Shown here: positions 41,247 through 50,529 of the stretch, in pieces
How the letters are laid out: each line of letters starts with the position of its first letter
Position numbering within the stretch: position 1 is the first letter of the stretch
Made by a program: the position numbers and the translations under genes
Notes under the pieces: generated by a model
What the model was told of the DNA's origin: nothing
The model's input: the letters and a program-made list of their open reading frames with translations, nothing else
The model's database searches: none
DNA from: Tepidicaulis marinus
Lineage (GTDB): Bacteria > Pseudomonadota > Alphaproteobacteria > Parvibaculales > Parvibaculaceae
Length of the DNA stretch: 64,000 nt
Reading direction: 5' to 3'
Assembly (NCBI RefSeq): GCF_000739695.1
Contig: NZ_BBIO01000001.1
Span: 356,029 to 420,028, forward strand

Positions 41247-42320
41247 GTGCGCGCGTTTCTGGCAAAACTGCATCATTGGACCGGCATCACGGCGGGTCTC
41301 GTTCTTTTCGTGCTGGCGCTGAGCGGCAGCATTCTGGTTTTCGACGATGAGATAGACGGCGCGCTCAATCCGCATCTTTTCGCGGTGGAAGAAGGCGCGC
41401 CAAGCGATCTCGATGCAGGCCTTGCGGTGCTGAGGGAAAGCCTGCCGGATTTCCAGCTCGCCTTTATCCGGTTGCCGAGAACGCCTGAACATCCGGTCGA
41501 GTTCTGGTCTTCCGATGAGCCGCACCTTATTGCCTATGTCGATGCGGGCGCCGGCAAACTGCTCGGGATGCGCGGGGAGAAAGACGGGCTCGTCGGTTTT
41601 CTCAAAGACCTCCATATCCATCTCCTGATGGGCGAGAGTGGACATACGGCGAACGGCATTGTCGGCATCCTCGTGCTTTTCCTGCTCATCAGCGGCGCCG
41701 TGCTGGCCTGGCGCAAGGGGCGTTTTGCCCGCCTCTTCAAGCCGCGCCTGCGCGGCGTGCCGCTTGCCGCTTCCGCTTTCGATCTTCACCGGTTTACCGG
41801 CACGGTGGGCTGGGCACTTTTATTCATCAGTGCCCTGACGGGTGTGATGCTGGTCTTTTACCGAGTCACCGCTTACGCGCTGCTTTTGACGCTGGGCGGT
41901 ACGCCGCCCTCCCAGCCGCCTGCCATCGAGCGGGTGGAAGGCGCGCCTTCTCTCAGCCTGGAAGAGATAAAAGACATCGCCGCGCGTGAAATGCCCGAGG
42001 CCGTGCCTACCTGGATCAGGCTGCCCGCGGATGAAAAATCGCCCGTCGTGGTGCGCTACCGCCATGAAGAAGACCCCCATCCCAATGGCACGACTTACGG
42101 CGCTTTTCACCCGCAAACCGGCAAGCTCGTCTCCTCCTATGCCTGGGAAGGCAAGGGCACGGGTATGTGGCTTTCGGACCTGAAATACCCCATCCATATC
42201 GGTGATTTCTGGGGACCGGCAGGGGCTGCCATCGTGCTGGCGACAGGGCTCGTGCCCATCGTTCTGATGGGCAGCGGGGCCTATCTCTTTTTCCGGCGGC
42301 GCGGTTTTTTCAGAAAATAG
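41247..42320 (+). CDS. PepSY-associated transmembrane protein
   Basis: The 357-residue inner-membrane protein starts at GTG 41247 with GGAG 8 nt upstream. Membrane helices lie near 12-32, 132-152, 180-205 and 325-350. Conserved His-containing motifs are LHHWTG (8-13), KDLHIHLLMG (near 120), FDLHRFTG (near 180) and YPIHIGDFWG (near 315), a pattern of the PepSY_TM/PiuB family. Such proteins commonly follow siderophore receptors and are thought to reduce ferric siderophores or handle haem in the membrane. Association with the Fur-controlled receptor supports a role in iron acquisition. Confidence 0.88.
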   Translation: MRAFLAKLHHWTGITAGLVLFVLALSGSILVFDDEIDGALNPHLFAVEEGAPSDLDAGLAVLRESLPDFQLAFIRLPRTPEHPVEFWSSDEPHLIAYVDAGAGKLLGMRGEKDGLVGFLKDLHIHLLMGESGHTANGIVGILVLFLLISGAVLAWRKGRFARLFKPRLRGVPLAASAFDLHRFTGTVGWALLFISALTGVMLVFYRVTAYALLLTLGGTPPSQPPAIERVEGAPSLSLEEIKDIAAREMPEAVPTWIRLPADEKSPVVVRYRHEEDPHPNGTTYGAFHPQTGKLVSSYAWEGKGTGMWLSDLKYPIHIGDFWGPAGAAIVLATGLVPIVLMGSGAYLFFRRRGFFRK

Positions 42321-42322
42321 AT

Positions 42323-43327
42323 TTACCTGCGCGACGAGGTGAGCTGCAGGAAGACGTCTTCAAGATCGGCTTCTTCCGTCGAAACATCGGCGACGCGCAC
42401 GCCTGCATTGCCGATTTGGGCCAAAATGTCGCCAGCCTTCATCTCCGCCGGATTGTAACGCACCGCAAGGCGCCCATCCTCGCGCAGTTCCGCTTTGAGG
42501 GCTGCAAGCTGCGGCGGCAGCGCGCTCAAGGGCGTGTCGGGCACGATGATCAGCCGTTTTTCCTCGATCCGCGAAAGCAATTGCCCCGTCGGCTCGCAGG
42601 CCACCACTTCACCGTGATTGATGATGGCGATCTCGTCGCAAAGCGACTGGGCCTCTTCAAGATAATGTGTGGTGAGCACGATGGTCGTGCCTTTCGCGTG
42701 CAGCTCCAGCACATAATCCCAAAGCTGTTTGCGCAGCTCGATATCGACGCCTGCCGTCGGCTCGTCCAGCACCAGAATGGGCGGGTTGTGCACCATGGCC
42801 TTGGCAACGAGGAGGCGGCGGCGCATGCCCCCTGAAAGTGTGCGCGCATAAGCATCCGCCTTGTCGGCAAGGCCCATGGCGCCCAGAATTTCCATGGTCC
42901 GCCGCTCCGGGCGGGGCACGCCGTAAAGCCCGGCCTGCAGCTCCAGCGCCTCGGCGGGCGTAAAGAACGGGTCGATATGCAGCTCCTGCGGCACGACGCC
43001 AATGGCGGCGCGCGCCTGGCGCGGATTGACGTCGATATCGAAGCCCCAAAGCGAGACATTGCCGGAGGTTTTCATCACCAGCCCGGCCAAAATATTGATG
43101 AAGGTGGATTTGCCGGCCCCGTTCGGCCCCAAAAGGCCGAAAATCGAGCCGCGGGGAATGGCAAGATCGATGCCTTTCAGCGCTTCCTTGGCGGGCTGCC
43201 CGCCCGAGGCGCGGTAGACCTTTCTCAGGCCCCTGGCTTCAATGGCATTGAATTGAGCAGCGCTCGCGCCCGGCTCTGCGGGCACCGGCGTTTCAATTTC
43301 GGCATCATGCGCAACATGCGAAGCCAT
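42323..43327 (-). CDS. ABC transporter ATP-binding protein (ABC-2 / NatA-like)
   Basis: The 334-residue protein is read from the ATG at 43327, behind GGGAGGG. Walker A is GPNGAGKST, the signature is LSGGMRRR, Walker B is ILVLDEPTAGVD, and the switch His is in LTTHYLEEA. A C-terminal extension of about 90 residues is typical of drug- or lipid-export DrrA/NatA-type ATPases. No ABC-2 permease gene is next to it on either side, since the neighbours are the PepSY gene and polA, so its membrane partner must be elsewhere. The substrate is unknown. Confidence 0.88.
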   Translation of the reverse strand: MASHVAHDAEIETPVPAEPGASAAQFNAIEARGLRKVYRASGGQPAKEALKGIDLAIPRGSIFGLLGPNGAGKSTFINILAGLVMKTSGNVSLWGFDIDVNPRQARAAIGVVPQELHIDPFFTPAEALELQAGLYGVPRPERRTMEILGAMGLADKADAYARTLSGGMRRRLLVAKAMVHNPPILVLDEPTAGVDIELRKQLWDYVLELHAKGTTIVLTTHYLEEAQSLCDEIAIINHGEVVACEPTGQLLSRIEEKRLIIVPDTPLSALPPQLAALKAELREDGRLAVRYNPAEMKAGDILAQIGNAGVRVADVSTEEADLEDVFLQLTSSRR

Positions 43328-43533
43328 GCAGTCCCTCCCGGCGGCGGTGAATGGTCTTGAGAGGCAGGATCTTACATGGCTCTCTATCACCGGCCCCATA
43401 TGGGGTCAATTGCACCGCCTGACAACTGCCGGGCAAAAAAGGAACTGCAGTCTTTCCCAAGCCCTGCGGAAGGTGCCATTATGCGCGCCTATCGGCGGAA
43501 CGTCAGCGCGCAGGCAGGGAAAAACCGGCACTC

Positions 43534-46458
43534 ATGTCATCCAAAAAAGAATCGAACACGGCAAAAACGAAATCGCCTGAAGTAAAAAAGCCGGATGGAA
43601 AATTGCCCGGTAAAGGCGATCACATTTTTCTGGTGGACGGGTCGGGCTATATTTTCCGCGCCTACCACGCGCTGCCACCTTTGACGCGTAAATCCGACGG
43701 GCTGCCGGTGGGCGCCGTCAGCGGTTTCTGCAACATGCTTTACAAACTCTTGCAGGACACGAAAGACGAGTTCGAGCCCACGCATCTTGCGGTGATTTTC
43801 GATCATTCCGGCAAGAGCTTCCGCAACGAGCTTTATGCCGATTATAAAGCGCACCGCCCGCCCGCGCCCGAGGATCTCGTCCCGCAATTCGCCCTTATCC
43901 GCGATGCCGTGCGCGCTTTCGATGTGCCCAGCATCGAGATGGAAGGCTTCGAGGCGGACGATCTTATTGCGACTTATGCCTGCCAGGCGGCGGCAAACGG
44001 CGCGCGCGTCACCATTGTCTCGTCCGACAAAGACCTGATGCAGCTCGTCAACGGCAATATCGACATGCTCGATACGATGAAGCTGAAAGCCATCGGTCCG
44101 GCGGAGGTCGAGGAAAAATTCGGCGTCGGGCCGGATAAGGTCGTCGATGTGCAGGCGCTGGCCGGCGATTCGGTCGATAATGTGCCGGGCGTGCCCGGTA
44201 TCGGCATCAAGACGGCGGCGCTCCTTATCAATGAATATGGCGATCTCGACACGCTTCTGGAGCGGGCCGGGGAAATCAAACAGAAGAAGCGCCGGGAGAA
44301 CCTGATCGAGTTTGCCGACCAGGCGCGCATCAGCCGCGATCTCGTACGCCTCAAGCAGGACGTGCCGGTGACGGTGGGTCTTGAAGAGATGGACATCAAG
44401 ACACCCGATCCGGTGAAACTCATCGGCTTCTTGAAAGATATGGAATTCACCACGCTGACAAAGCGTGTCGCCTCCGAGCTTGGCGTGGAAGCGGATGAGG
44501 TGCCTGCCGCAGGCGAGCATCCGGCGGACGCCCCCGTCATTGTCGAGGCGAAAGGACCCACCGAGCGCGGCGGTGCGCCGGGCGCAGTCTCGCCCAGCGT
44601 CGAGGCGCCCATTGATCCTGATGCTTATGAAACGGTGACGGAGCCGGGCGCACTGAAAGCCTGGCTCAAGGAAGCCAAAGATCAGGGCTTCATGGCGCTC
44701 GACACCGAAACGGATTCGCTCGATGCCATGGCCGCGCGCCTTGTCGGTGTCTCCATTGCAACGCGCCCCGGCAAGGCCTGTTACATTCCCTTGCAGCATG
44801 GTTCGGGCGAAGGGCTCGATTTCGATGGCAATGGCACGCCCGAGCAAATAAGTCTCGATGAGGCGCTCGGCCTCCTCAAACCCGTTCTGGAAGACCCGGC
44901 GGTTTTGAAAATCGGGCAGAACCTGAAATATGATCTCCAGGTTCTGAAACGCCATGGCATCGATGTCGCGCCCATCGACGATACGATGCTCATGTCCTAT
45001 GCGCTGGATGCCGGGCTCCACGGCCATGGCATGGACGAGCTTTCCAAGCTCCATCTCGGCCATGAGCCCATTCCTTTTAAAGAGATCGCGGGCAGCGGCA
45101 AATCCCAGATTACCTTCGATCAAGTGCCGATCCCGAAGGCGACGCGCTATGCTGCCGAAGATGCGGATGTGACGCTGCGCCTTTACATGATTCTGAAACC
45201 GCGTCTCGTCGCGGAAAAGAAAATCACCGTCTATGAAACGCTGGAGCGCCCGCTCGTCCCCGTCCTCGTGGATATGGAGCATGAGGGGGTGAAGATCGAC
45301 AGGCAGGTGCTCTCGCGCCTGTCGGGTGAGTTCTCCCAGAAAATGGGCGCTTATGAAGAAGAGATTTACGAGCTGGCGGGCGAGGAATTCAATATCGGCT
45401 CGCCCAAGCAGCTCGGTGAAATTCTTTATGACAAGAAGGGCCTGTCCGGCGGGCGCAAGACGAAGACCGGCGCCTGGAGCACGGATGCCGCGGCGCTGGA
45501 AGAATTGGCCGCGCAAGGCCATGAACTGCCGCAGCGTATTCTCGACTGGCGCGGTCTTTCCAAGCTGAAAAGCACGTATACCGACGCCTTGCCCGAATAT
45601 ATCAACAAGGAGACGGGCCGCGTTCACACCTCTTATTCCATGGCCTCCACCACCACGGGGCGGCTTGCCTCGAGCGAGCCCAATCTGCAGAACATTCCCG
45701 TGCGCACCGAGGACGGGAGGCGCATCCGCACCGCCTTCATCGCCGAAAAGGGCATGAAGCTCATCAGCGCGGATTATAGCCAAATCGAACTGCGCCTTGT
45801 CGCGCATATTGCCGGCGTCAAGGAGCTGAAAGACGCGTTTGCGGACGGGCTCGACATTCATGCCATGACGGCGAGCGAGATTTTCAATGTGCCGATCAAA
45901 GGCATGGAGCCCTCCGTGCGCCGAAGGGCCAAGGCTATTAATTTCGGTATCATCTACGGCATCTCCGCCTTCGGTCTTGCCAATCAGCTCGGCATTTCGC
46001 GCAGCGAGGCGGGTGATTATATCGATCTTTATTTCAAGCGGTTCCCCGGCATCCGCGATTACATGGAAAGCACCAAGGAAAGCGCGCATAAGAACGGTTT
46101 CGTGGAAACGATTTTCGGGCGCAAAATTCATCTGCCCGAAATCAATTCCAAAAACGGCGCCCGCCGTTCCTTCATGGAACGCGCGGCAATCAACGCCCCC
46201 ATTCAAGGTTCCGCTGCCGATATCATCCGCCGCGCCATGATCCATATGGCCGGCGCGCTCTCACGGGTGGATTTGAAAGCGCGCATGCTCTTGCAGGTGC
46301 ATGACGAATTGATTTTCGAGGCGCCGGAAAAAGAAACCGAAAAGACCTGCAAGCTTGTCTGCGATGTCATGTCGAAAGCAGCCGAGCCTGCTATCGCCCT
46401 CTCGGTGCCGCTGGATGTGGAAGCGAATGCGGCGGATAATTGGGACGAGGCCCACTGA
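43534..46458 (+). CDS. polA: DNA polymerase I
   Basis: The 974-residue enzyme has all three domains. The 5'-3' exonuclease (about 28-320) has FLVDGSGYIFRAYHA, EADDLIATYA and GDSVDNVPGVPGIG. The 3'-5' exonuclease (about 365-560) appears active, with the metal-binding MALDTETDSLD, and the polymerase domain (about 580-970) has SADYSQIELRLVAH (motif A), RRRAKAINFGIIYG (motif B) and LLQVHDELIFE (motif C). It fills gaps in repair and removes Okazaki primers. A short hydrophilic Lys-rich N-terminus precedes the nuclease. It is monocistronic here. No strong ribosome site is seen. Confidence 0.97.
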   Translation: MSSKKESNTAKTKSPEVKKPDGKLPGKGDHIFLVDGSGYIFRAYHALPPLTRKSDGLPVGAVSGFCNMLYKLLQDTKDEFEPTHLAVIFDHSGKSFRNELYADYKAHRPPAPEDLVPQFALIRDAVRAFDVPSIEMEGFEADDLIATYACQAAANGARVTIVSSDKDLMQLVNGNIDMLDTMKLKAIGPAEVEEKFGVGPDKVVDVQALAGDSVDNVPGVPGIGIKTAALLINEYGDLDTLLERAGEIKQKKRRENLIEFADQARISRDLVRLKQDVPVTVGLEEMDIKTPDPVKLIGFLKDMEFTTLTKRVASELGVEADEVPAAGEHPADAPVIVEAKGPTERGGAPGAVSPSVEAPIDPDAYETVTEPGALKAWLKEAKDQGFMALDTETDSLDAMAARLVGVSIATRPGKACYIPLQHGSGEGLDFDGNGTPEQISLDEALGLLKPVLEDPAVLKIGQNLKYDLQVLKRHGIDVAPIDDTMLMSYALDAGLHGHGMDELSKLHLGHEPIPFKEIAGSGKSQITFDQVPIPKATRYAAEDADVTLRLYMILKPRLVAEKKITVYETLERPLVPVLVDMEHEGVKIDRQVLSRLSGEFSQKMGAYEEEIYELAGEEFNIGSPKQLGEILYDKKGLSGGRKTKTGAWSTDAAALEELAAQGHELPQRILDWRGLSKLKSTYTDALPEYINKETGRVHTSYSMASTTTGRLASSEPNLQNIPVRTEDGRRIRTAFIAEKGMKLISADYSQIELRLVAHIAGVKELKDAFADGLDIHAMTASEIFNVPIKGMEPSVRRRAKAINFGIIYGISAFGLANQLGISRSEAGDYIDLYFKRFPGIRDYMESTKESAHKNGFVETIFGRKIHLPEINSKNGARRSFMERAAINAPIQGSAADIIRRAMIHMAGALSRVDLKARMLLQVHDELIFEAPEKETEKTCKLVCDVMSKAAEPAIALSVPLDVEANAADNWDEAH

Positions 46459-46504
46459 TATCGCTCCTTTTCCGGGGAATGTCTAACAAGAGAAAAGGCC
46501 CTTT

Positions 46505-48364
46505 ATGGCGCCCATCACCGATCCCACTCTTGCCATCACGCTGATCGTTGCGGGCGGCGTTTTTGCGCAATGGCTGGGCGCGCGCCTGCGCACCCCGGCC
46601 ATCATGCCGCTTCTCTTCATGGGCTTCCTGCTTGGCCCGGGGCTCGGGCTTTTAAATCCCGATGCGGTTTTCGGCGATCTTCTCTTTCCGACGATTTCCA
46701 TGGCCGTCGCCGTCATTCTCTTTGAAGGCGCGCTCACCTTGCGCTTTGCGGATTTGCGCGGGGCGGCAACGCCGGTCATCCGCCTCGTTACGGTGGGCGT
46801 TCTTGTCACCGTGCTCATTCTGGGCTGGGCGGTGCATGAAATTTTTGCCTTTCCCTGGCCCCTCGCGCTGCTCTTCGGGGCGATCGGTGCGGTTTCGGGC
46901 CCCACCGTCGTCATGCCGCTTTTGCGCACCATTAGGCCGAACGATAAGGTGGCGCAGGTGCTGCGCTGGGAAGCGATCCTGATCGATCCCGTCGGCGCCG
47001 TGCTTGCCGTTGTGCTTTTCGAGGCGATCGTTGCCGCCGGCGCCATGACGGAGGGAAGCGCCGTCCTCGCCTTCCTCGAAGTTTTTGCCATTGGCGGGAC
47101 GGTGGGCGCCGTCTTCGGCTTTGCCTTCGGCTGGGCGCTGCGCCGTCATGCCATTCCTGACTATCTGATCAATGTTTCCACGCTCGGCCTTGTGCTGCTT
47201 GCCTTCACGCTTGCCAATACACTCGGTCATGAAGGCGGGCTTGTCGCCGTCACGGTCATGGGCATCGTGCTCGGCAATCTGCCGGGCCTGCGTACGGGTG
47301 AGCTGATCGACTTTAAAGAAAGTCTTTCGGTCCTTCTCATCTCCGCGCTTTTCATCGTGCTTGCCGCGCGGGTGGATTTCGGCGGCATGATGGAAATCGC
47401 GGGCGGCCTTGCCCTTCTCATGGCGATCATTCTGTTCATCGCCCGCCCGCTCAATGTGCTTGTCTCCACCATCGGCACGGAGACGAGCTGGCGCGAGCGG
47501 GCGCTTTTATCCTGGATCGCGCCGCGCGGCATTGTCGCTGCCGCGATTTCCGCGATCTTCGCCGTGCGATTGCAGGAAGCAGGGGTGGAAGGGGCTGAGC
47601 TCCTCGTGCCGCTCACGCTCGTCATGATCATGGTTACCGTCATTCTGCAAAGCCTGACGGCGCGTCCCGTTGCCGAATTGCTGAAAGTCGCCGAGCCCGC
47701 CGCGCGCGGTGTTCTGATCGTCGGCGCTAATCCCTTTGCCCTGGCGCTGGCCGAAGTCCTGCATGAGCGGGGCGTGCGCGTGCTTGTCGCCGACACGTCC
47801 TGGAGCCAGACGCGAGCTGCGCGCATGAAGGGCCTTTCCACTTTCTTCGGTAATCCGGTCTCCGAATATGCCGACCGCGAACTTGATCTGGTGGGCGTGG
47901 GCTCGCTTCTCGCGCTCTCCCGCCAGCCCGCGCTCAATGCGCTTGCCTGCATGCGCTATCGCCATGAATTCGGCTCGGCCAATGTTTTTTCCGTGCGCCA
48001 TGACCCGGCAACTTTCGAGAAGGGCGCCGATCCGCTGCCGCTGGAACTGCGCGGCCATCTCCTTTTCAAGCCGGAACTGACGCTGGAGCGGGCGCAAGAA
48101 TTGCTGCGCGCGGGCTATAAGGTGCGCCTCACCCGCCTGACGGAAGAATTCGGTTTCGAGGCGCTTTCGGAACAGATCGGCGGCACCGATAATATGCTTC
48201 TTGCCATCGACAAGGACGGGCTCGTCAAACCCTTCTCCGAGGAAACGCGCCTGCGCGCCGGGGCGGACTGGCGCATCGTCTATCTCGAAAAAGTCTCGGA
48301 AGAAAAAAAGATCGAGAAAAAGAAAGAAGAAAAAGCCCAGCGCGAGGCGAAGAAGAAAGATTAG
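46505..48364 (+). CDS. CPA1-type cation/proton antiporter with a C-terminal TrkA-N-like domain
   Basis: The 619-residue protein has 12-13 membrane helices over residues 1-390, with FGAIGAVSGPTVVMPLL (about 120-136) and a charged DPVGAV pair in the ion path. A cytoplasmic region from about 405 begins like an RCK/TrkA-N nucleotide-binding fold (VLIVGANPFALALAEVL), but its Gly motif is degenerate (GANPFA). The C-terminus ends in a Lys/Glu-rich coil. Related proteins exchange Na+ or K+ for protons in pH or osmotic homeostasis. It begins 46 bp after polA on the same strand, with a weak AAAAGG site. Confidence 0.87.
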   Translation: MAPITDPTLAITLIVAGGVFAQWLGARLRTPAIMPLLFMGFLLGPGLGLLNPDAVFGDLLFPTISMAVAVILFEGALTLRFADLRGAATPVIRLVTVGVLVTVLILGWAVHEIFAFPWPLALLFGAIGAVSGPTVVMPLLRTIRPNDKVAQVLRWEAILIDPVGAVLAVVLFEAIVAAGAMTEGSAVLAFLEVFAIGGTVGAVFGFAFGWALRRHAIPDYLINVSTLGLVLLAFTLANTLGHEGGLVAVTVMGIVLGNLPGLRTGELIDFKESLSVLLISALFIVLAARVDFGGMMEIAGGLALLMAIILFIARPLNVLVSTIGTETSWRERALLSWIAPRGIVAAAISAIFAVRLQEAGVEGAELLVPLTLVMIMVTVILQSLTARPVAELLKVAEPAARGVLIVGANPFALALAEVLHERGVRVLVADTSWSQTRAARMKGLSTFFGNPVSEYADRELDLVGVGSLLALSRQPALNALACMRYRHEFGSANVFSVRHDPATFEKGADPLPLELRGHLLFKPELTLERAQELLRAGYKVRLTRLTEEFGFEALSEQIGGTDNMLLAIDKDGLVKPFSEETRLRAGADWRIVYLEKVSEEKKIEKKKEEKAQREAKKKD

Positions 48365-48426
48365 CGCCGGAAAAATAGATGAGCCGCCGCGCCGGAGGGG
48401 GCTCAGCCCCGGCGCAGCGGCGAGAC

Positions 48427-49203
48427 TTAAGCTGCCTTTTGCAATGCAGGCGCTTGGATCGTGAAAAGCTCCAGCATCCGGTCCGTATAGGCGATGAGAT
48501 TGTCATGGGTCCGCATCGCATCGATGAGCGGGCTTTTGATCTGCGGAATGCCTATAATATTGACGAGAATGCCAAAGGCACTCGCATCGGCAAGGGAGGG
48601 GCGCTCGCCGAAAAGATAAGGCTTATCGCCGAGCTCGGCGGCGAGCGCGGCAAGATCCTCTGCGCCGAAGGCATAGATTTCCTCCCGCGTATGCCGGCCG
48701 AGCCCGTGATGGTGGAGCGCCGTCTTCATCTGTTTCAGCACCGCGCGGTAAACGAAAAAGCGGATCGGGGCGGGCACATCGCCGAAGAAAATCTCCTTTT
48801 CCAGCCACTCGTTTTCCTTCTCGCACCAGCGCGTATAAACGATCGCCCAGTAAAGCCGCTCTTCGAGCATGCGCTGCAAGGCGTGGGAGCGGGCCCGCTC
48901 CAGCGGCGTTAAGTGCCAGTCGAGATCGACGCCCCGCCGCGCCTTCAGCCATTTCATGATCAAGGTGGAATCGCCCACCTTCTCCCCGTCCGCCACGATG
49001 AAGGGCAGCTTGCCTTTCGGCGCCTTGGCGGGGTTCGGCATGTCGCGCCGCTCATAGCCGATACCGGCAAGGCGCAAAGCCGTTTCCAGCTTGACGACAA
49101 AGGCGCTGGGGTCGGGCACGCCCGGCACCTTGCTGGAAAAGCCGTAAAGCTCGATTTTCGGGGCTTTGTTACCCGTGCTTGGCGTCTTGATAATGTTGCT
49201 CAT
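48427..49203 (-). CDS. Glutathione S-transferase family protein (FAXC/metaxin-like)
   Basis: The 258-residue protein has an N-terminal thioredoxin-like GST domain (about 16-95; IELYGFSSKVPGVPDPSAF, KGKLPFIVADGEKVGDSTLIM) and a helical C-terminal domain. The LPFI cis-Pro and DSTLI glutathione-binding positions fit. The long helical part with KPYLFGERPSLADASAFGIL resembles the failed-axon-connections/metaxin-like GST group. It may bind or detoxify lipophilic compounds. It is divergent from a WYL regulator across a perfect palindrome, suggesting it is that regulator's target. GGAGAG precedes the ATG. Confidence 0.85.
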   Translation of the reverse strand: MSNIIKTPSTGNKAPKIELYGFSSKVPGVPDPSAFVVKLETALRLAGIGYERRDMPNPAKAPKGKLPFIVADGEKVGDSTLIMKWLKARRGVDLDWHLTPLERARSHALQRMLEERLYWAIVYTRWCEKENEWLEKEIFFGDVPAPIRFFVYRAVLKQMKTALHHHGLGRHTREEIYAFGAEDLAALAAELGDKPYLFGERPSLADASAFGILVNIIGIPQIKSPLIDAMRTHDNLIAYTDRMLELFTIQAPALQKAA

Positions 49204-49263
49204 TGCGTCTCTCCATTTCGCGCATCTGCCGTGCTGGCGGAATGGACTAGCTTTAGCCCGCGC

Positions 49264-49287
49264 CTCCTGACACCCTGCTGTCAGGAG
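49264..49287. promoter_or_regulatory. Palindromic operator between the GST and WYL-regulator genes
   Basis: CTCCTGACA and TGTCAGGAG form a perfect 9-bp inverted repeat with a 6-bp spacer, 21 bp before the regulator start and about 60 bp before the GST start. Its size and position fit the dimeric WYL/YafY-type regulator encoded beside it. Confidence 0.75.
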
Positions 49288-49307
49288 CCCTGTGGCAGGA
49301 TCTTTTC

Positions 49308-50009
49308 ATGAGACGCGCCGACCGGTTGTTCGACATTGTGGAATATATGCGCCGCCACCGCCGGGTGGTGACGGCGGATGAGCTTGCCGGCAAGATGGAA
49401 GTCTCGGTGCGCACGATTTACCGCGACATTGCCGATCTGCAGGCAAGCCGCGTGCCCATCGAAGGGGAGGCGGGGATCGGCTATCTCCTGCGCCCGGGCT
49501 ACGACCTGCCGCCGCTCATGTTCACCGAGGACGAAGCCGAAGCGCTGGCGCTCGGCGCGCGCATCGTTGCAAGCTGGGCGGATGAGGAGCTTGCAGAAAG
49601 CGCCCGCGCGGTGCTTGCCAAATTGCGCGCCGTCCTGCCGCCGCCTTTGCAAAAGCAGATGGACGCGTTCGGCGTCATGGCACCGCCCGATCATTACCGC
49701 GCTGAAATCGTCGTGGACCTTGCCGCGATCCGCAAGGCGGTGCGCCGGCGCGCCAAGATCCGTTTCGGCTATGTGAACGCCAAAGGCGAGCAGAGCGAGC
49801 GCACCGTCTGGCCGCTCTCGCTTGCCTTTTACGGCCATGTCTGGATCGTGCCGGCCTGGTGCGAAAAGCGCGAGGCCTTCCGCGTTTTCAGGGCCGACCG
49901 GATGCGCGATCTCGTGCTGCCCGGCGTGCGCTATCCCAAAGTGCCGGGCCGCGATCTCGACGCCTATCTTTTGGAGCAGGGTATTTCCCCGCAGGACCGG
50001 CTGGAGTGA
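49308..50009 (+). CDS. YafY-type HTH_11/WYL-domain transcriptional regulator
   Basis: The 233-residue protein has an N-terminal winged helix (about 1-60; RLFDIVEYMRRHRRVVTADELAGKM and SVRTIYRDIADLQ, both given in part) and a WYL domain (about 140-225). In the WYL core the usual Trp-Tyr-Leu motif appears as VWPLSLAFYGHVWIVPAWCEKR (in part), followed by FRVFRADRM. WYL domains sense nucleic acids or small ligands. It is divergent from the GST gene, with the palindrome between. Its stop directly abuts the convergent stop of the next gene. Confidence 0.88.
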   Translation: MRRADRLFDIVEYMRRHRRVVTADELAGKMEVSVRTIYRDIADLQASRVPIEGEAGIGYLLRPGYDLPPLMFTEDEAEALALGARIVASWADEELAESARAVLAKLRAVLPPPLQKQMDAFGVMAPPDHYRAEIVVDLAAIRKAVRRRAKIRFGYVNAKGEQSERTVWPLSLAFYGHVWIVPAWCEKREAFRVFRADRMRDLVLPGVRYPKVPGRDLDAYLLEQGISPQDRLE

Positions 50010-50393
50010 TCAGGACGCGCCCTGCACATAGGTGTTCATGTCGAAATAATCGCGCCAGACTTTGATCTTGCCGCCTTTCATTTCGAAAATGCCCAGACAG
50101 GGAAAATCGATGCTCTTGCCGCTTTTCAGGTGAATATGATCGACGCGCTCGGCAATCACCGTCTCACCTTCGGCAACGAGCGAGAGCACGTCCCAGTTCG
50201 TCGCCTTCCAATCGTTGATGAAGCCTGCAACGAAGGCTTTCACCGTCTCCCGTCCGCTCACCGGGTCGATCGGCATATTGTGATAGGTGCCGTCCTCGGT
50301 GAAAAACGCGGCGATCTCTTCGGCATCGAGCCGCGTCCAGGCATTGATGAAGTTCAGCACGGTTTGCGCGTTCTGGCTTTTATTGTCGCTCAT
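50010..50393 (-). CDS. Limonene-1,2-epoxide hydrolase/SnoaL-like protein
   Basis: The 127-residue single-domain protein fits the LEH family cone fold. The catalytic Asp-Arg-Asp set can be placed as Arg and Asp in AERVDHI (near 82-86) and Asp in WRDYFD (near 114-118). The family hydrolyses epoxides without a covalent intermediate, but many members are uncharacterised and the substrate is unknown. AGGGAGGA precedes the ATG. There is no spacing between its stop and the stop of the WYL regulator gene on the other strand. Confidence 0.75.
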   Translation of the reverse strand: MSDNKSQNAQTVLNFINAWTRLDAEEIAAFFTEDGTYHNMPIDPVSGRETVKAFVAGFINDWKATNWDVLSLVAEGETVIAERVDHIHLKSGKSIDFPCLGIFEMKGGKIKVWRDYFDMNTYVQGAS

Positions 50394-50465
50394 GGCGTCC
50401 TCCCTTTTTCAAAAGCCTAACACTCCTGCTCCCGGCAAGCGAGACGGACGGGGAGGCGGCTGCCC

Positions 50466-50501
50466 AAAAGAAAAGCCGCGCTCTTTTAAAAGCGCGGCTT
50501 T
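50466..50501 (-). terminator. Rho-independent terminator after pckA
   Basis: On the minus strand AAAGCCGCGCT and AGCGCGGCTTT pair over 11 bp and are followed by TCTTTTGG. It lies about 30 bp past the pckA stop. Confidence 0.85.
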
Positions 50502-50529
50502 GTTCTCGCGGCCCTGAAGGGCGAAGGTG

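Noticed and set aside
43537..46245. 902-codon open frame antisense to polA
   Set aside because: It is a composition shadow. polA is intact with all motifs on the other strand.
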